Below, in pieces: positions 22,544 to 34,313 of a stretch of 64,000 bases of DNA; the stretch's first letter is position 1; every line of letters starts with the position of its first letter. The notes below the pieces were generated by a model. The model worked only from the letters and a program-made list of their open reading frames with translations, did not search any database and was not told where the DNA came from. The translations under genes and the position numbers were made by a program. Source of the DNA: Molanna angustata (taxonomy: Eukaryota > Arthropoda > Insecta > Trichoptera > Molannidae). The DNA lies in NCBI GenBank assembly GCA_963576475.1, contig OY754970.1:27772591-27836590 (forward strand), read 5' to 3'.

Positions 22544-23835
22544 CGAGGCATGCCTATTAAGTTTTGTCGTTTGAAGAAAATAACACTACTATAATCTTAT
22601 AGTATCTTTTATTGTTTTTCAAAGTATTCACCACGTAGTTTAATACACTTTTACATTCGCTCGAACCAGTTATTAAAACATTTATTCCACTCCAAAGTAG
22701 GGGTGTTCAATATGGCTGTCTTAAAAGCGTCGACTGCTTCTTCACTGGACTGGAACATTTGAACGTGAAGATTTTTCTTAATTTTAGGAAATGTGAAGAA
22801 ATCGTTAAGGCTTAGGTCAGGACTGTATGGAGGATGGTCAAGAATTTCTACGTTTTCCTGCTTCAAATACTGAATAGTTTGACGAGCGCTGTATGAGCTT
22901 GCGTTATCATGGTGTAGGATGATGCGTCGCTTTGGGTTAGATTTCCGAAATTCGACGATGACTTGTGGTAAACAAACTGTCGTATACCACTCAGCATTAA
23001 TCGTTCTATGATCTTCAAGTGCAATTGTCGCAACATGACCGGTTTTCGCAACGAACGTGGCCACCATCTTCTTTGAAGTGCTTCGAGAGCGAACAACTTT
23101 AGTCGGCTTTGGCTCATCTTGGAAGACCCAGACTGTAGATTGTTGTTTTAAATCAGGATCGTAGGCATAGATCCAAGATTCGTCACCACTGATGATGTCG
23201 TAGATGTGATTTGACTCTCCTCGGTTGTACCTTTGAAGACTTTTCTTTCACCATCTGACGCGGGCCTCCTTATTACCGTCGGATAGCAAATGCGGGATCC
23301 AATGGCAAACTAGCTTTCTCACACAAAGTGCCATATGCAATATCTTCTGAATGGTTTTCCCTGAGATGCCTAATAACCCCCCTATCTCTCGATATGTCAC
23401 ATGACGATCTTCGAGAATTAGTTTTCTCACAGCAATGATGTTTTCTTCAGTGAAGGCGGATTTTGGATGTCCTTCACGAGATTTGTCACTAAAACTGGTA
23501 TGTCCACGCTGAAATTCTAAGTACTAGCGTTCGACAGTCCGCAGTGATGGAGCTTCATCTTGGAAAACAGATGTTATCTCTTCAAAACACTGAAGCTGTG
23601 TTAGGCCTCTTTTAAAGTTGTAAAAAATTATTGCACGGACATTTTCCTTAGCAAGATTCATTTTCGTACGTAATCTGACAGATTCAAAACGACGCAATGA
23701 CTAAACAATACCATTAATCCTAATACTTTCAATTGTTTTGATATTCTAAATTCAAACGGATTTGAATATCAAACAGTTCCAAATTCAAAACTACCGGTAA
23801 ATATGTAAACGAAAGAACTTAAAAGGCATGCCTAG
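22544..23835 (-). mobile_element. Mariner transposon, complete, TA target duplication
   Basis: 1292 bases with inverted ends: left CGAGGCATGCCTATTAAGTT, right (inverted) CTAGGCATGCCTTTTAAGTT, similarity continuing to CGTTT. TA dinucleotides flank both sides (22542-22543, 23836-23837). Each end contains the palindrome AGGCATGCCT. Length and ends are typical for mariner. The transposase lies on the minus strand and has three stops. Confidence 0.93.
22609..23661 (-). pseudogene. Mariner transposase with three nonsense codons
   Basis: A single minus-strand frame of 350 codons runs from ATG (23661-23659; MNLAKENVRAIIFYNF) to TAA (22611-22609) with no frameshift but three internal stops: TAG at 23526-23524 (after RTVER), TGA at 23250-23248 (after ARVRW) and TAA at 22653-22651 (after WFERM). 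A helix-turn-helix region (TYREIGGLLGISGKTIQKIL) precedes the catalytic core: GDESWIYAYDP, HHDN, and HPPYSPDLSLNDFF, giving the D,D34D pattern of mariner. The type is the one often annotated SETMAR-like in insects. The protein would bind the inverted ends and cut and paste the element; the stops make this copy non-autonomous. Confidence 0.93.
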
Positions 23836-23837
23836 TA

Positions 23838-25034
23838 TTCCACACAGTATTTATTTTGTCTATTGATTACCGTTACGTCTTATAAGGCCATAATTATCAG
23901 TTGGCCTTATAAGCCAAAATCGGTCGTCGTTAGATAATAAAAATAATATTTTTTTTATATTTTTACTAGTTATTGTAAAATTCTACAAAGTAGAAGCCAT
24001 CTCGATCGCCAGATTTAAAACTGCTGGAAAATGGCTTTGTTACAGAATTAATTTTTTTACCTATCAATTGATTAAATTATCAGGATTTTGTGATAGGAGT
24101 TTTGTTAAACAAGCTTAGAACAAGTATAGCAATCAATGTTTAAATATTGATTGGCATGACATATTTAACTGTTTTATTTATTGTTTTTTTTATAGTATTT
24201 GGTTTTTGAAACTAAATTATTTAAATTCTGATTTATTTGATTTAAATTGTTACACTTACAATTAAATCTATAAATTAAAATAAATACATCAATCATATAA
24301 CATATTTCGGATCAATGCATTTTAGTGCCATCTGAAATGAAATTTACGTTTTGAAAGTTTTTTATTACGATTCTTCCAGAATGTAGATTTTAAATTATGA
24401 TTTAAATATAAGATTGAACTATTTCAAGAGTTATATAGTCAAAGGGGTTTTACGTACGGGTGAGTCCTCACTCTTCGAGCGGACACATACTCATTTTTGA
24501 TATTCCAGGCGTGAACAAACTCCGAATATCTTTTGTGTCGGTAACAAACCCGTCAAATAGAGGGATATTCGGGGATTCGAAGGTTCGTTATGTTTGCGTG
24601 CGTACATTTTATTTTACATATTCACATATTTAGAGACCTTTAAAGAAGGTCTGACTATTTGCATAACTAGCTGTGCGGTCAACCTGCCTTGAATTCTTAC
24701 TCTGCAATGGTTTCGCGTAGTATTTTTGAAATAAATAATTCCAACCATCAAAGGAACGAATTGCGCAGATTAAAATCTGCAATTATTATTTTAATAAGGG
24801 AACCTGATTGTGGTTTTTAGAGAAAAATATTGTTATGGTATAAACTTTTAAATTGTTACTTAGAATTTTTTTTCTTTAGGACTCTTTTTTTAAGATAATC
24901 TCGCCCATATTTAAAAAAAATGTATATACCTACCTGCTTGATACTACATATTTATTCGATCCCATAATTCAAAACAAAACCCTTAGACCAAGTACTTATA
25001 CATATTATCCGATACTCTCTAAAAAACAGATTTT
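23838..25034. other. Unassigned AT-rich DNA
   Basis: Nothing recognised on either strand. Confidence 0.45.
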
Positions 25035-25500
25035 GAGACTTCTAGAGTTTGAAATCTGTCGTACTTTATGGAGCTGAATGCTGGGTCTTAACAAAAAGAG
25101 ACGAAAATAGCCTCTTGATATTTGAAAATTTGAAAGAAAATCCTGAGAAAGATTTTTGGCCCAGTAAATGATACTGGACTTTAGAGGATGCAATATAATC
25201 ACGAACTACAGGCATTATATGTCGAACCCAACCTTGTACAAGTCATAAAAGTACGTAGACTGCAGAGGTTGGGACATGTCAGCCGAATAGATGATGATCG
25301 TATCCCTAAAATGTTCTTAATACTAATCCAGAGGGCAGAAGAAGTAGAGACAGGCTCAAGTTAAGATGGCCGGATGACACAGAAGACGACATAAGGGCGA
25401 TTGGAATAGCAAACTGGAGGAGAGCGGTGGATGACAGGGATGGCTGGAGAAGGATTCTGGAGAAGGCCAGGGCCCACACAGGGCTGTACTCTCAGGGCAC
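25035..25500 (+). pseudogene. LINE reverse transcriptase C-terminus, family L1a
   Basis: The plus-strand reading gives VLYGAECWVLTKRDENSLL, then [26 protein letters not shown], and after frame changes GGERWMTGMAGEGFW and the AHTGL-type end. This is the common insect LINE C-terminal region (GHV-R-D and RAHTGL words). Several shifts and stops; the 5' part is missing. A sister fragment lies at 43796-44055. Clade not resolved. Confidence 0.75.
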
Positions 25501-25619
25501 TTGATCCTCTTCTCCTTCCTTGCTATATCCCAACTCTTTTTCTGTGCCTACTGTTGAAGCCAGCTCTCCTCGTCCTTAAATTATTGATCTTTCTGTCCTG
25601 TAGTATTATATCACCTAGG

Positions 25620-26000
25620 CGATGTCTCTGCAATTGGTTTTGTCTTTGAACAATCCAGAAATTCTTTGTTCTTCATCTGGATGTAAGTCGAGGAAAATCC
25701 AGATAGAGATTTCTTGGTTTACAATCTTATCTGGCGGTCTGCGTTCAACGTACCCGTACCATCCCAACTTTACTGTCTTTCCTTTATCTCAGGTTGTATG
25801 TCAGTAACGCCTAGGCTTCCACGAAATCGTGAACCTTTTATTTTTTTCCCGTAAGGACACTCCAGCTGTTCATCTTAGCATACGCATTTCAGCAGTTTCT
25901 AGTTGCTTGAAGTACGAATTGTAAAGCATTCGGAAACATAGAGGAGTGCCGGTCTGACGATTGTCTAGTACACTTTTCCTTCAAATTTGCTGGCCCTTAT
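25620..26000 (-). pseudogene. LINE reverse transcriptase C-terminus, another family
   Basis: On the minus strand KFEGKVY, TIVRPALL, KQLETAEMRMLR, TAGVSLREKNK and KLGWYGYVERRPPDKIV appear in order across frame changes, matching the RPSLLYG / E-KMLR / RW-GHV order of GAA-tailed LINEs. Degenerate; it faces the plus-strand fragment just upstream. Confidence 0.6.
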
Positions 26001-28254
26001 CACTTGATATTAGCATCCAAATATTTCTTATCATTTATCTTCATATTTTATTATTTCTAACTAACTGCATTTTATTTCTCTTTCCATTTAAATTGTAGAT
26101 ACTAAAGTCCCAACAACATTTTTCAGAATATCAGATTATCAAAAAGTACTTACTAAGAAGCCCATAGACATCAACAAGTCGTAGAGGTATTGTTTTTTTA
26201 ACGATGGTTATGTTTCATCTTTTCGTTTTAAGAGTTGTTATTGGTATCGGCAAACATCGTGACATATTTAGGCTGAGAATGAGGCGGTTTGCGTTACTAG
26301 TTAGTACCCACCAACCAGTTGAAAACACAAATTTGTCCTCTTCGAGATCTTACGAGATGTGTTTCGATAAGTCTACTACATAAGATTAGGTAAATGTAGT
26401 AGGTATTGGAATCAGCCCTGATTATATTATTATTCACGGCTTGGATGAACATTTCTAATACAGAATCGTACGAAGGTTTTGGGTCTCGTGGAAATTATTT
26501 ATCGAAGAAGTAAAACTTTGCGCTGTGCATAAATATTGTAGTGGGTTTTGGATACATATTAACTTACACGGCCGTAGAAAGTTGACACAGAGATAGAAAC
26601 TTAAGGACGGCAGTTTACGGAATGTCGATTATTTAAATATTTATTGGCCACCGCCAACCGCTCGAAACATGTTTCAAATAATAAAAGTTTTTCAAGAATA
26701 GGTCCATAATAAATGACAATGGCACTGCATATTATTACGTTATATACCATATATCAAATAGTCATTAATTACTTTACAAAGTGGTAATAGGATATTATAT
26801 CAATGAATAAATTGCAACCACCAACCACCATGTTCAATGTGTTGTTATCTTTTTTTTATTTTTAAGCAACTTACTGAATGGTTTTGATGTACGTCATTCT
26901 GAACAATTCATATACCTACGATTTTGGATGAACATTATGTAAATTCAACATAATGGGTAAAATGAACGTACTTATATGTATACTTAATGTTAAGTATTTG
27001 CTTTCCAAACAATAGGGATTCACAAAATGTGGGATTAGTGCAGAAAACAAACAATTGGTCTTCTACATACTTCTATAGTGTAGTAATATATTATCTATGG
27101 TAAAATATTCCATTTGAAGGTATATCGGGTATGTACGTATGTGTGATTCAGTCTAATTTCAACTCAATTACTATAATGGGCAGTACGATGTTTGGTTCGG
27201 GAACAAATAACAATCTCAAATCTACCTTTTAAATCAGATATTATAATATTATACCAATTACCTGAATACTATCAAACGTATACTGTCCAAATAATATATA
27301 TTAGATGCATCAAATTTGAGCAGAGACAAATTAATTCATTAAAAACATGTTATAATTGTTTTTCAGAGAATTTATGTCAAAAGATAAATATTCTCACATA
27401 GAAACATTTACAACCAGACTAACAAAGAGAAGTCTCATAGACCGGATATAGTTTTTTTTAAAACGTTTTCATTTTCTAAGAATACTCAATATGATATTAT
27501 TTTAAATTATTAACGAAGAAATATTATAATATGTTTTGATGAAATTTTTTTAAATATTTTATTTGTGCACGAAAGTTTTTTTCTCTTGATAGACTTACAG
27601 TAAATATTTAAAAAAATGTAAACCGTAATCTCATAAATTTTTATTCCAACGATTCTATACCCATTTTCAAATATGCCGAAGTAAACACAACCTGATTTTA
27701 ATGAAATTTCTCTATGAATTCAATTTGAATTAAGTAAATTCAACAATTTCAATGTTTACTCCTGATATTACGGTGTTTGCAATGTTCATTACTGATTTAT
27801 TTATTTTGAATTCAGAATACGAAAAGTTTTCCAATCAGTTGATTGCATTTATATGCATACGATCAGAAAGTAGTTTTTGAAAAGCATTAAATAAATAAAT
27901 CATTTTCTAGAATTTCTCATATTTCTACTCCAATAACCATATTTTTAATAGACGTAGGTACCCTTTCAATGATAACATAATATCTTTTTCTGTTTTATAT
28001 TTAAACAATCATATTTTCAAAAACTGTATTTTATTTCACGTTTGTTTTTATCAAATTGTGCAATAATTTAAAAATATTTTATTGATTTTTAAATAAAAAT
28101 CATATAAATCCATGTAGTTAGGTACTCATGATCTTTGCGTATTCTACGTTATCACTATGTGCAATATTTCTTAATCACTAAAGTTTTATCGATAGAGCTG
28201 TTTAAAGTCTTTTTATTAATTATTAGTTTCTCTATGCTACTGCCATTTATATAA
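26001..28254. other. Unassigned AT-rich DNA
   Basis: No gene or recognised repeat. Confidence 0.45.
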
Positions 28255-28573
28255 TAGATTTTCATATATTATACTAGATTTAGTACTCCGTACAAAAAGT
28301 GAGTCATGAATATCGCGCGTTTTACGTTTTGGTTGGCAACATATTGCAGTTTTCCTTACATTTCAACATATTCTAGATAACTGTTCTCTAAATCTTTATA
28401 AAAGAAGTGTTTTTCGACAAATAAACCCGAAAACAATTTAAAGTCGTTGTTCTCTATAGCAAAACGACGTGGTCTGCCAATCAAAACGCCAAAAAATTCC
28501 CCGGAAAAATGCCTCACTTCGATTCATACAAATTTGCTAACTACGATATCTAGTATATTATAATAAAAATCTA
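28255..28573. mobile_element. MITE-like element with ~25-bp inverted ends
   Basis: The left end TAGATTTTCATATATTATAC (28255-28274, running on to CTAGAT) is inverted at the right end (TAGATTTTTATTATAATATA, 28573-28554, then CTAGAT). The middle is GC-richer than the flanks and has no ORF. TA lies at the outer tips, compatible with a mariner-type target, but this is not proven. Confidence 0.6.
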
Positions 28574-30133
28574 TGATTTATATATAAGATTATGCGAACT
28601 AATAGACTCAACACTGCTTCTGCAAACAGGCTCCAAACAGCTCGACATTGACATGTGTTTCATTTAAAAATATTACTATTTGTAATTAAACCAAGAGGAG
28701 TTTCATTAGGTAATATGTGAATATTATTTTTTTATTGTAGATTCAGGATTTTAAATTAAAAACTATTGCGAATACCTATATATGTATTAATTACGTTTCA
28801 GACGGTGATTGTACCAACCTAAATATTTAGTATGGACTGTGTAACAGACGCCATCTTATCGGAGCATTGGAGATCTTATGATGTGATCTTATAATTTAAT
28901 ACTTGTGCGTGCGCCATTGTTTTTCTGTTGGTATCTTTAAGATGGCGCATAACGCTTAATCGAGTGACTGAAAAGTTTTATTTATTCCAAAATCTTGTAG
29001 AGTAGGTACAAAAACATTGTTAAGGTGCATCAATTTGAAAAACACGTTAGTAAATAAAATGGTAATAAGTCATTGGTGTCATATAAAGATTTAGATTATT
29101 TATATTTTATTATTTGTATCCAAATATTTTTATAAAATATATTGAATAAATCATTCTATTCACACCCCATAGCTTTATTGGTTTGGTAGAGAATTCTAGA
29201 TACGACACTCCATTAGGCCAATGCTTGTGTCGGAATGACTAGCGTCTACAATCCGCATTTACCATTCCGCATACTGTTTCCGGTTGGCTCTCTGATTGGT
29301 TGAGATCTCGTAGTATTGAGTCAAATGAGCTGTGAAATTTTATATTAAATGTGAAAAATGAAATAAAAAATGTAAATTTGATTTATAATAATTTATAATT
29401 CAATTTATAAAGCAACTCGCTCACGCGAGTTGCTATTATTATTATAAACAAACTTAAACCTAACCTAAGAATGCAGTAAAGAAGAGCTGGTAGAAGACGC
29501 TACTGTCGGAATGCCTATACTTATGTATATTGTTTAGTGTTTAATTCCTGTCAGTTTGAATAATGTTTTTTTTAATCTATTCCAGCTAGAAGGTTGTATA
29601 AATTGTAAAAGATATTTGTTCAGTTCATTATGTATGTGTCAAAATCTTTCGCTCTCTGCTCTGTCTTTGTTAAATAGCCATATTAAAACCGTCTAATACA
29701 CTATGAAGTTACGTGTTAGTAAGAGGATTTATCCCGTGCATTAAAATGGTTTTATACGTGATTTAAATTATGAAAAACCCAAAGTTTGTTGATTTTTTTT
29801 CATTTTAAGTACAAACCTTACTTGAAATGAAAAAATCTTGATTGGTTATTCACATTGAGTTTTTGGCATTCTTTAAGCACATATAAAATTTCTTTATTTA
29901 TAAAAAGGATACATCGACTGAAATTCAGCTTAAAATTTTCATAAAAGAAAAGAATATTCGTTATTATTATTGTTATTATAGTTCTATGATATACCTATAG
30001 TATTAGAGTTATTTTTCAGGATATTTTTAATTTAAGGTATATGGTATTTTTTTAAACTTACGGTATTTTTCATAGAAATTTACTGTTTAACGTATTTGAA
30101 AAATTTCCTTTAAATTAAGGTGTTTAGGTTCAT
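28574..30133. other. Unassigned DNA with a perfect 10-bp hairpin
   Basis: No gene seen. AGCAACTCGC (29411-29420), loop TCAC, GCGAGTTGCT (29425-29434) form a perfect hairpin in AT-rich DNA. Confidence 0.45.
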
Positions 30134-30355
30134 ATGGCATATAAAATCAATAGATAAATCCTAATTTAAACGGCCTCTAAAATCAATAAATAAATCCTAT
30201 TTTCAATGGCCTCTAAAATCAATAAATAAATCCTAATTTGAATGGCCTCTAATAAAATCAATCAATAAATCTTAATTTAAATGGCCTCTAAAATCAATAA
30301 ATAAATCCTAATTTTAATGGCCTCTAAAATCAAAAAATAAATCCTAATTTAAATT
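30134..30355 (+). repeat. Minisatellite, six units of ~36-38 bp
   Basis: The unit is GGCCTCTAAAATCAATAAAT followed by AAATCCTAATTTAAAT, with small length and base changes between units. Confidence 0.85.
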
Positions 30356-31031
30356 CAAGTTTGTTTCTAATCTTTTCGTTTTGCAATATGTAATTTGTTA
30401 GATTTATAACGCATCAAGTTTTGAAACGTTCCATTGATATATTAATGAAGCGATAGTTGAAGCAAATTCTGATTGTAAAGTGTAAACTTACCCATTTTCG
30501 AAAACAAGTAAACATCATACTAGGTAGTATAAGTAAGTATGTATATGATGTTGTATAACAATTCGTTCTGCAATTGAACGCCGCCGTTTCATTTCTCACT
30601 CCTCTCTTCGTTTTCCTTCATTTCACCTCCAGCCTGGTCGGTTTCTTCCCACGGCTCAGGTGGACCGGGGGAAGGAATGCGGTGGAATGAATCTGTCCAT
30701 TGCAGACGATGCCGCATGTTCCAGGACTTGTTAAAACTGCATCCGTCGGAGAACTAACCAGAAAGTATGTAGTATAGGCAGAGGCGTGTGGAAGTAACGG
30801 AAGGTGGAGGCGAGAGGTGGTTTATAACAACTAAGGGTGGAAGTTGGTTAAATACTAGGTAGGTACTAGCCGAATATATTATAAAGAGAAATTAGTATCT
30901 ACCTACATATCCACTATTGTTATATCTAATGTTTGATAACGATATCAGTATTGATTTGATTTGAAGTGACAGAATTAATAAAAGAAAAATTTCGTGGTTT
31001 AATCAAAACAAAGTAATATATTATACATTTC
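30356..31031. other. Unassigned; GC-richer patch 30600-30840
   Basis: 30600-30840 has a higher GC content than its surroundings and no match elsewhere in the window, but I see no convincing frame or splice pattern. Confidence 0.35.
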
Positions 31032-31034
31032 TTT

Positions 31035-31573
31035 AAGCAGCCCATTCACGATCGTGCCATTCGGCGTCGTTCCATATGGACCGGCTCCATTTAGAGCATT
31101 GTAAAATTTTCATCACACTCACGGGCGCGCCATCGCGCCATCGAGCCATCAAAATTAGTATACGCAAGCGGTCGGCCCTTTCGCATTAATAAGTTCTATT
31201 TTTTATTAATTTTCAAGTAAAAATGAGTTATTATTCTGATGATGAGTTTTATACAACTGCTATTTAGCGATTTGTTTATATATAAATAGAAAAAAAAACA
31301 AAGAGAAAATGTTGTATTTTCGCATTCACGAGAGTGTCAAACAGCTCGGCGCAATGAGATGGCGCAATGTACCGCTGGTTTTCACATTCACGAGCATGCC
31401 GTGCCGACAGGATGCACCGCGCCGTGTTCGCGGTACTACAGAGTTTCGATCGTTTGGAATTCCATTTTTTTGTGTCAGGCCAATTGGGCTGCGCGGGATT
31501 TGACATTCACGAGCGTATTTTGGAGTGATGGCAAGCCATTTGGAAGGATGGCACGATGGTGAATGGGGGCCTT
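31035..31573. mobile_element. Non-autonomous TIR element with repeated end motif
   Basis: The left end AAGCAGCCCATTCACGATCG and the right end (inverted) AAGGCCCCCATTCACCATCG match, followed by GTGCCAT on both sides. TTTA touches both ends (31032-31035, 31573-31576); the exact duplication is unclear. Inside, CATTCACGAG-type motifs recur at about 31324, 31386 and 31505, with a weaker one at 31114. A 14-codon frame starting MSYYSDDEFYTTAI (31223) could be a transposase leftover. Harbinger-like ends are possible but unproven. Confidence 0.65.
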
Positions 31574-31576
31574 TTA

Positions 31577-32580
31577 TATAAGTATATATTTTTTATAATT
31601 TATTATCTTATAAAATTTACATAAGTTATATTATATTGGCACTAAACTGTACAAACAGTTTGTCATATTTAATAAGCATTAAATCGCATTGAAAATTGGT
31701 CGATGATACGACTAAGTCATATAATATTTATTTTTTAGATACCTATATATTTTTCTTATAAAAATCTTAATATCAAAATGTTTTTAATTTTATTACTAAT
31801 GAGACGTAAACAAAAATATCATATTGAATTATAGACTTGTAAAAGATTCTCATGAAGGTAGGATGATGTATATAACATTATGGTACATAATTCCCCTAAA
31901 TAAATGAACGGCCGTCAGTCACGATGAAGAATTATTCACTTGGTACTAATTGAGATTCTGTAACCCTAAATTTGTAAACAGAAATCACCATCTTAAGACG
32001 GACGGGTCATTTTGTCCCTAACGAGGGGTCAAACCACCTTCTTATGTAGTGCTAAAGCTAATACTACCATTAACTATACCATCTCTAGCACAGCATCACT
32101 TAGTGAATCTTTGATTGATCCCAGAACAAGGTGCGTTATTTCATCAAACACAACCCCCACCCGACATTTCTAATTCTACCTGAACATTTGCGTATATCTA
32201 AATTCATCTTTAGTAGGCAGACGATGTTTCATATTCATATTATCAATCTTCTCTACGAAATTCTTAGCTGATCTACCAACTTGACTCTTAGCTAATTTAC
32301 TCGATTCTAATAATTTCACGATCTAAATTCCTAATTATTTGGAATACTAAAAATCATTAAAAAATGCTTATGACGATATCGTACCTATTGATTAAGAATG
32401 ATATTCGTCTTTTTATAGAGAAAAAATATTTGAGTATATTAACTCTATGAATTTAACCATAATAAATATATACATTTGAAGTATTAGCGCTAATCATATT
32501 AATATTTTTTTTTATATACATTCAGATATCTTTCGTTTGAAATTTAATAGTCTCAAATATGTGTGTGTACCAATGATACC
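31577..32580. other. Unassigned DNA
   Basis: No confident gene. On the minus strand about 32200-32320 a frame of roughly 45 codons is open (contains SKLAKSQVGRSAKNFVEKI), but I cannot assign it. Confidence 0.35.
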
Positions 32581-32582
32581 AG

Positions 32583-33010
32583 TATTTTATTTATTTATTT
32601 ATTTATTTATCTAAAGGACAACATACAGCATATAATAAATTATAAAACATAAAGATAATTTGATTAAGAATAAAGCCAATTACAGGTTGTCGCTGAAGTT
32701 ATTGTAGTATATTAAGATATATTAGGAATGGTTACATATTATGGTGAGATATTGTGTGAATGATGTGTGAAATTGCATATATAAATGTGTCAGTATAATT
32801 AAGTATTAAATTTGATTATGACGATGAAATTTTAAGTTTGATATATTTTTTGAATGTGGGGGCGCTAAGTAAGAATATGTCAATCTCTTGGAAATGCCTA
32901 TTATATGTATTACAGATTCTGTACATTGTTGCATGTTGAGCATAGTTGGTGTGTTGAGTGGTAAGACGGAAAAGAGGAGTGTGTCTAGTTCTACGGGTAT
33001 TTTATTCGAA
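32583..33010 (-). mobile_element. 5'-truncated LINE 3' end with AAAT tail
   Basis: The minus-strand frame down to the TAA at 32818-32816 reads RHTPLFRLTTQHTNYAQHAT, then MYRICNTYN and APTFKKYIKLKI, the C-terminal end of a Jockey/CR1-type LINE ORF2. A 3' untranslated part of about 190 bases and an (AAAT)n tail (32626-32583 on the minus strand) follow. Only the last 60 or so codons remain. Confidence 0.65.
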
Positions 33011-33177
33011 ATCTTAGTTTCAAAAATACCTTTCTCCTTGATTCGTTTTTAAATATATCACATAAACTGTAAATGAATGAAAATCTGTAATAAGGATGAA
33101 TTATTTCTGATATAATTAGGTATAAATTAAATTGTATTTTGTTCCTTTGTAATATTTAAACTATTGAAAATATATTC

Positions 33178-33236
33178 TTCATTCATTCGTTCGTTCATAC
33201 ATTCGTTCGTTTGTTCGTCTGTTCGTTCATTCATTC
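33178..33236 (+). repeat. TTCG/TTCA tetranucleotide repeat
   Basis: An interrupted run of TTCA and TTCG units, with TTTG and TCTG variants. Confidence 0.85.
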
Positions 33237-33394
33237 ACGATATTTATTTTTTATTATCTTAAGAAATGTTTGTTTTCTAAAAATCAAATATTTTATCTTC
33301 ATCATCATCACTGGCGCTACAGTCTGCTACGGACACTGGCCTAGTACAAATAATGTATATAATGAATAAAAACAAAATAATGTTTAATTCTTTT

Positions 33395-34040
33395 TTAGCC
33401 AGTAATGGACATAGGCCCTCCCCTGAGACCTCCACAGCTCCCTATTCAGAGCAGACCGTATCCAGCCACTCGTCTTATATCATCTTATATCATCTTATAT
33501 CTTATATCATCTTGTTTGAGGCCTTCCAACACTTATTGCCCGTTCTAGGTCGCCATTCTAGAACTTTCTTAGTCCATCTGGAGTCTGTGGTTCGGGTGAC
33601 ATGACCTGCCCTGCTCCACTTCTGCTTGGCAACCTTTTGGACAACGTTGATCATTTTGGTTTTCTCACATAGGTATCCACAAGTTAGTTTTTCTATCTCT
33701 TGATGAAATACCCAGCTTTCGCCTTTCCATGGCTCATTGTGTAACTGCTAATTTAAGTAGCATTTTGTTTGGAAACACAAGAGTTTCATAGCCATACGTC
33801 AGTATTGGGATAACGCAAGCGTTAAAGACTTTTTTATAGATAATTGGCATACTTCGGAGACTTGAGGATGTAAGAGAGTTCACCAAACACGGCCCATGCC
33901 TCTTCTTTCAATTTCTTGATTTTCTTTACCGAGTTTCTTATTAAGTCCAAGATAAACGTAACTCTCAACCTTTTCGATGAATTTTCCATCTAACATGATG
34001 CTCTTCGACGACTCTGCATTGATTATAACTTTGGTTTTTG
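33395..34040 (-). pseudogene. LINE reverse transcriptase C-terminus, family L1b
   Basis: The minus strand reads, with shifts, a TYGYETLVF-type segment, KVAKQKWSRAGHVTRTTDSR, RWTKKVLEWRPRTGN and NRELWRSQGRAYVHYW. This AGHVTR / EWRPRTG / ELW-S-G-AYVHYW series is shared with 38768-39053 and is typical of insect LINE ends. Stops and frameshifts throughout; the 5' part is missing. The ATC-TTATATC repeat at 33475-33512 lies inside it. Confidence 0.7.
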
Positions 34041-34210
34041 ATGTTAACTGTATAAAATAAATAGTGTAAATATATAAAATAAATCATATCAAATAATGTA
34101 AATAAAATTGGAAACTGTTAGCCTTCGAACAGGGTTACCTAGTTGGGCACCAGTAATCTTCATTATAGTCGTTTTTTTTAAGGTGTGAAAAATAATAAAT
34201 GAATAAATGT

Positions 34211-34313
34211 ATAAATTATGTCTATAATTAAAAGTAAACTAGTTTTTCATTCTATTGATTTCATTCTATTAGAATCAAAAAGTAGTTTACTTTTAATTAT
34301 AGACATAATTTAT
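34211..34313. repeat. Hairpin with 37-bp arms, one mismatch
   Basis: Arms 34211-34247 and 34277-34313 are reverse complements with one mismatch around a 29-base loop. They begin ATAAATTATGTCTATAATTA. It could be a tiny MITE or a small-RNA hairpin. Confidence 0.8.

Noticed and set aside
22863..23117. A second minus-strand frame inside mariner
   Set aside because: It is a shadow frame of the transposase, which carries the recognised motifs in the main frame.
25431..25807. Two plus-strand open frames as genes
   Set aside because: The first is partly the LINE L1a end in a shifted frame, the second is antisense to another LINE fragment.
32200..32320. A minus-strand frame of about 45 codons
   Set aside because: Protein-like in places, but short, with stops at both ends and no family I can name.
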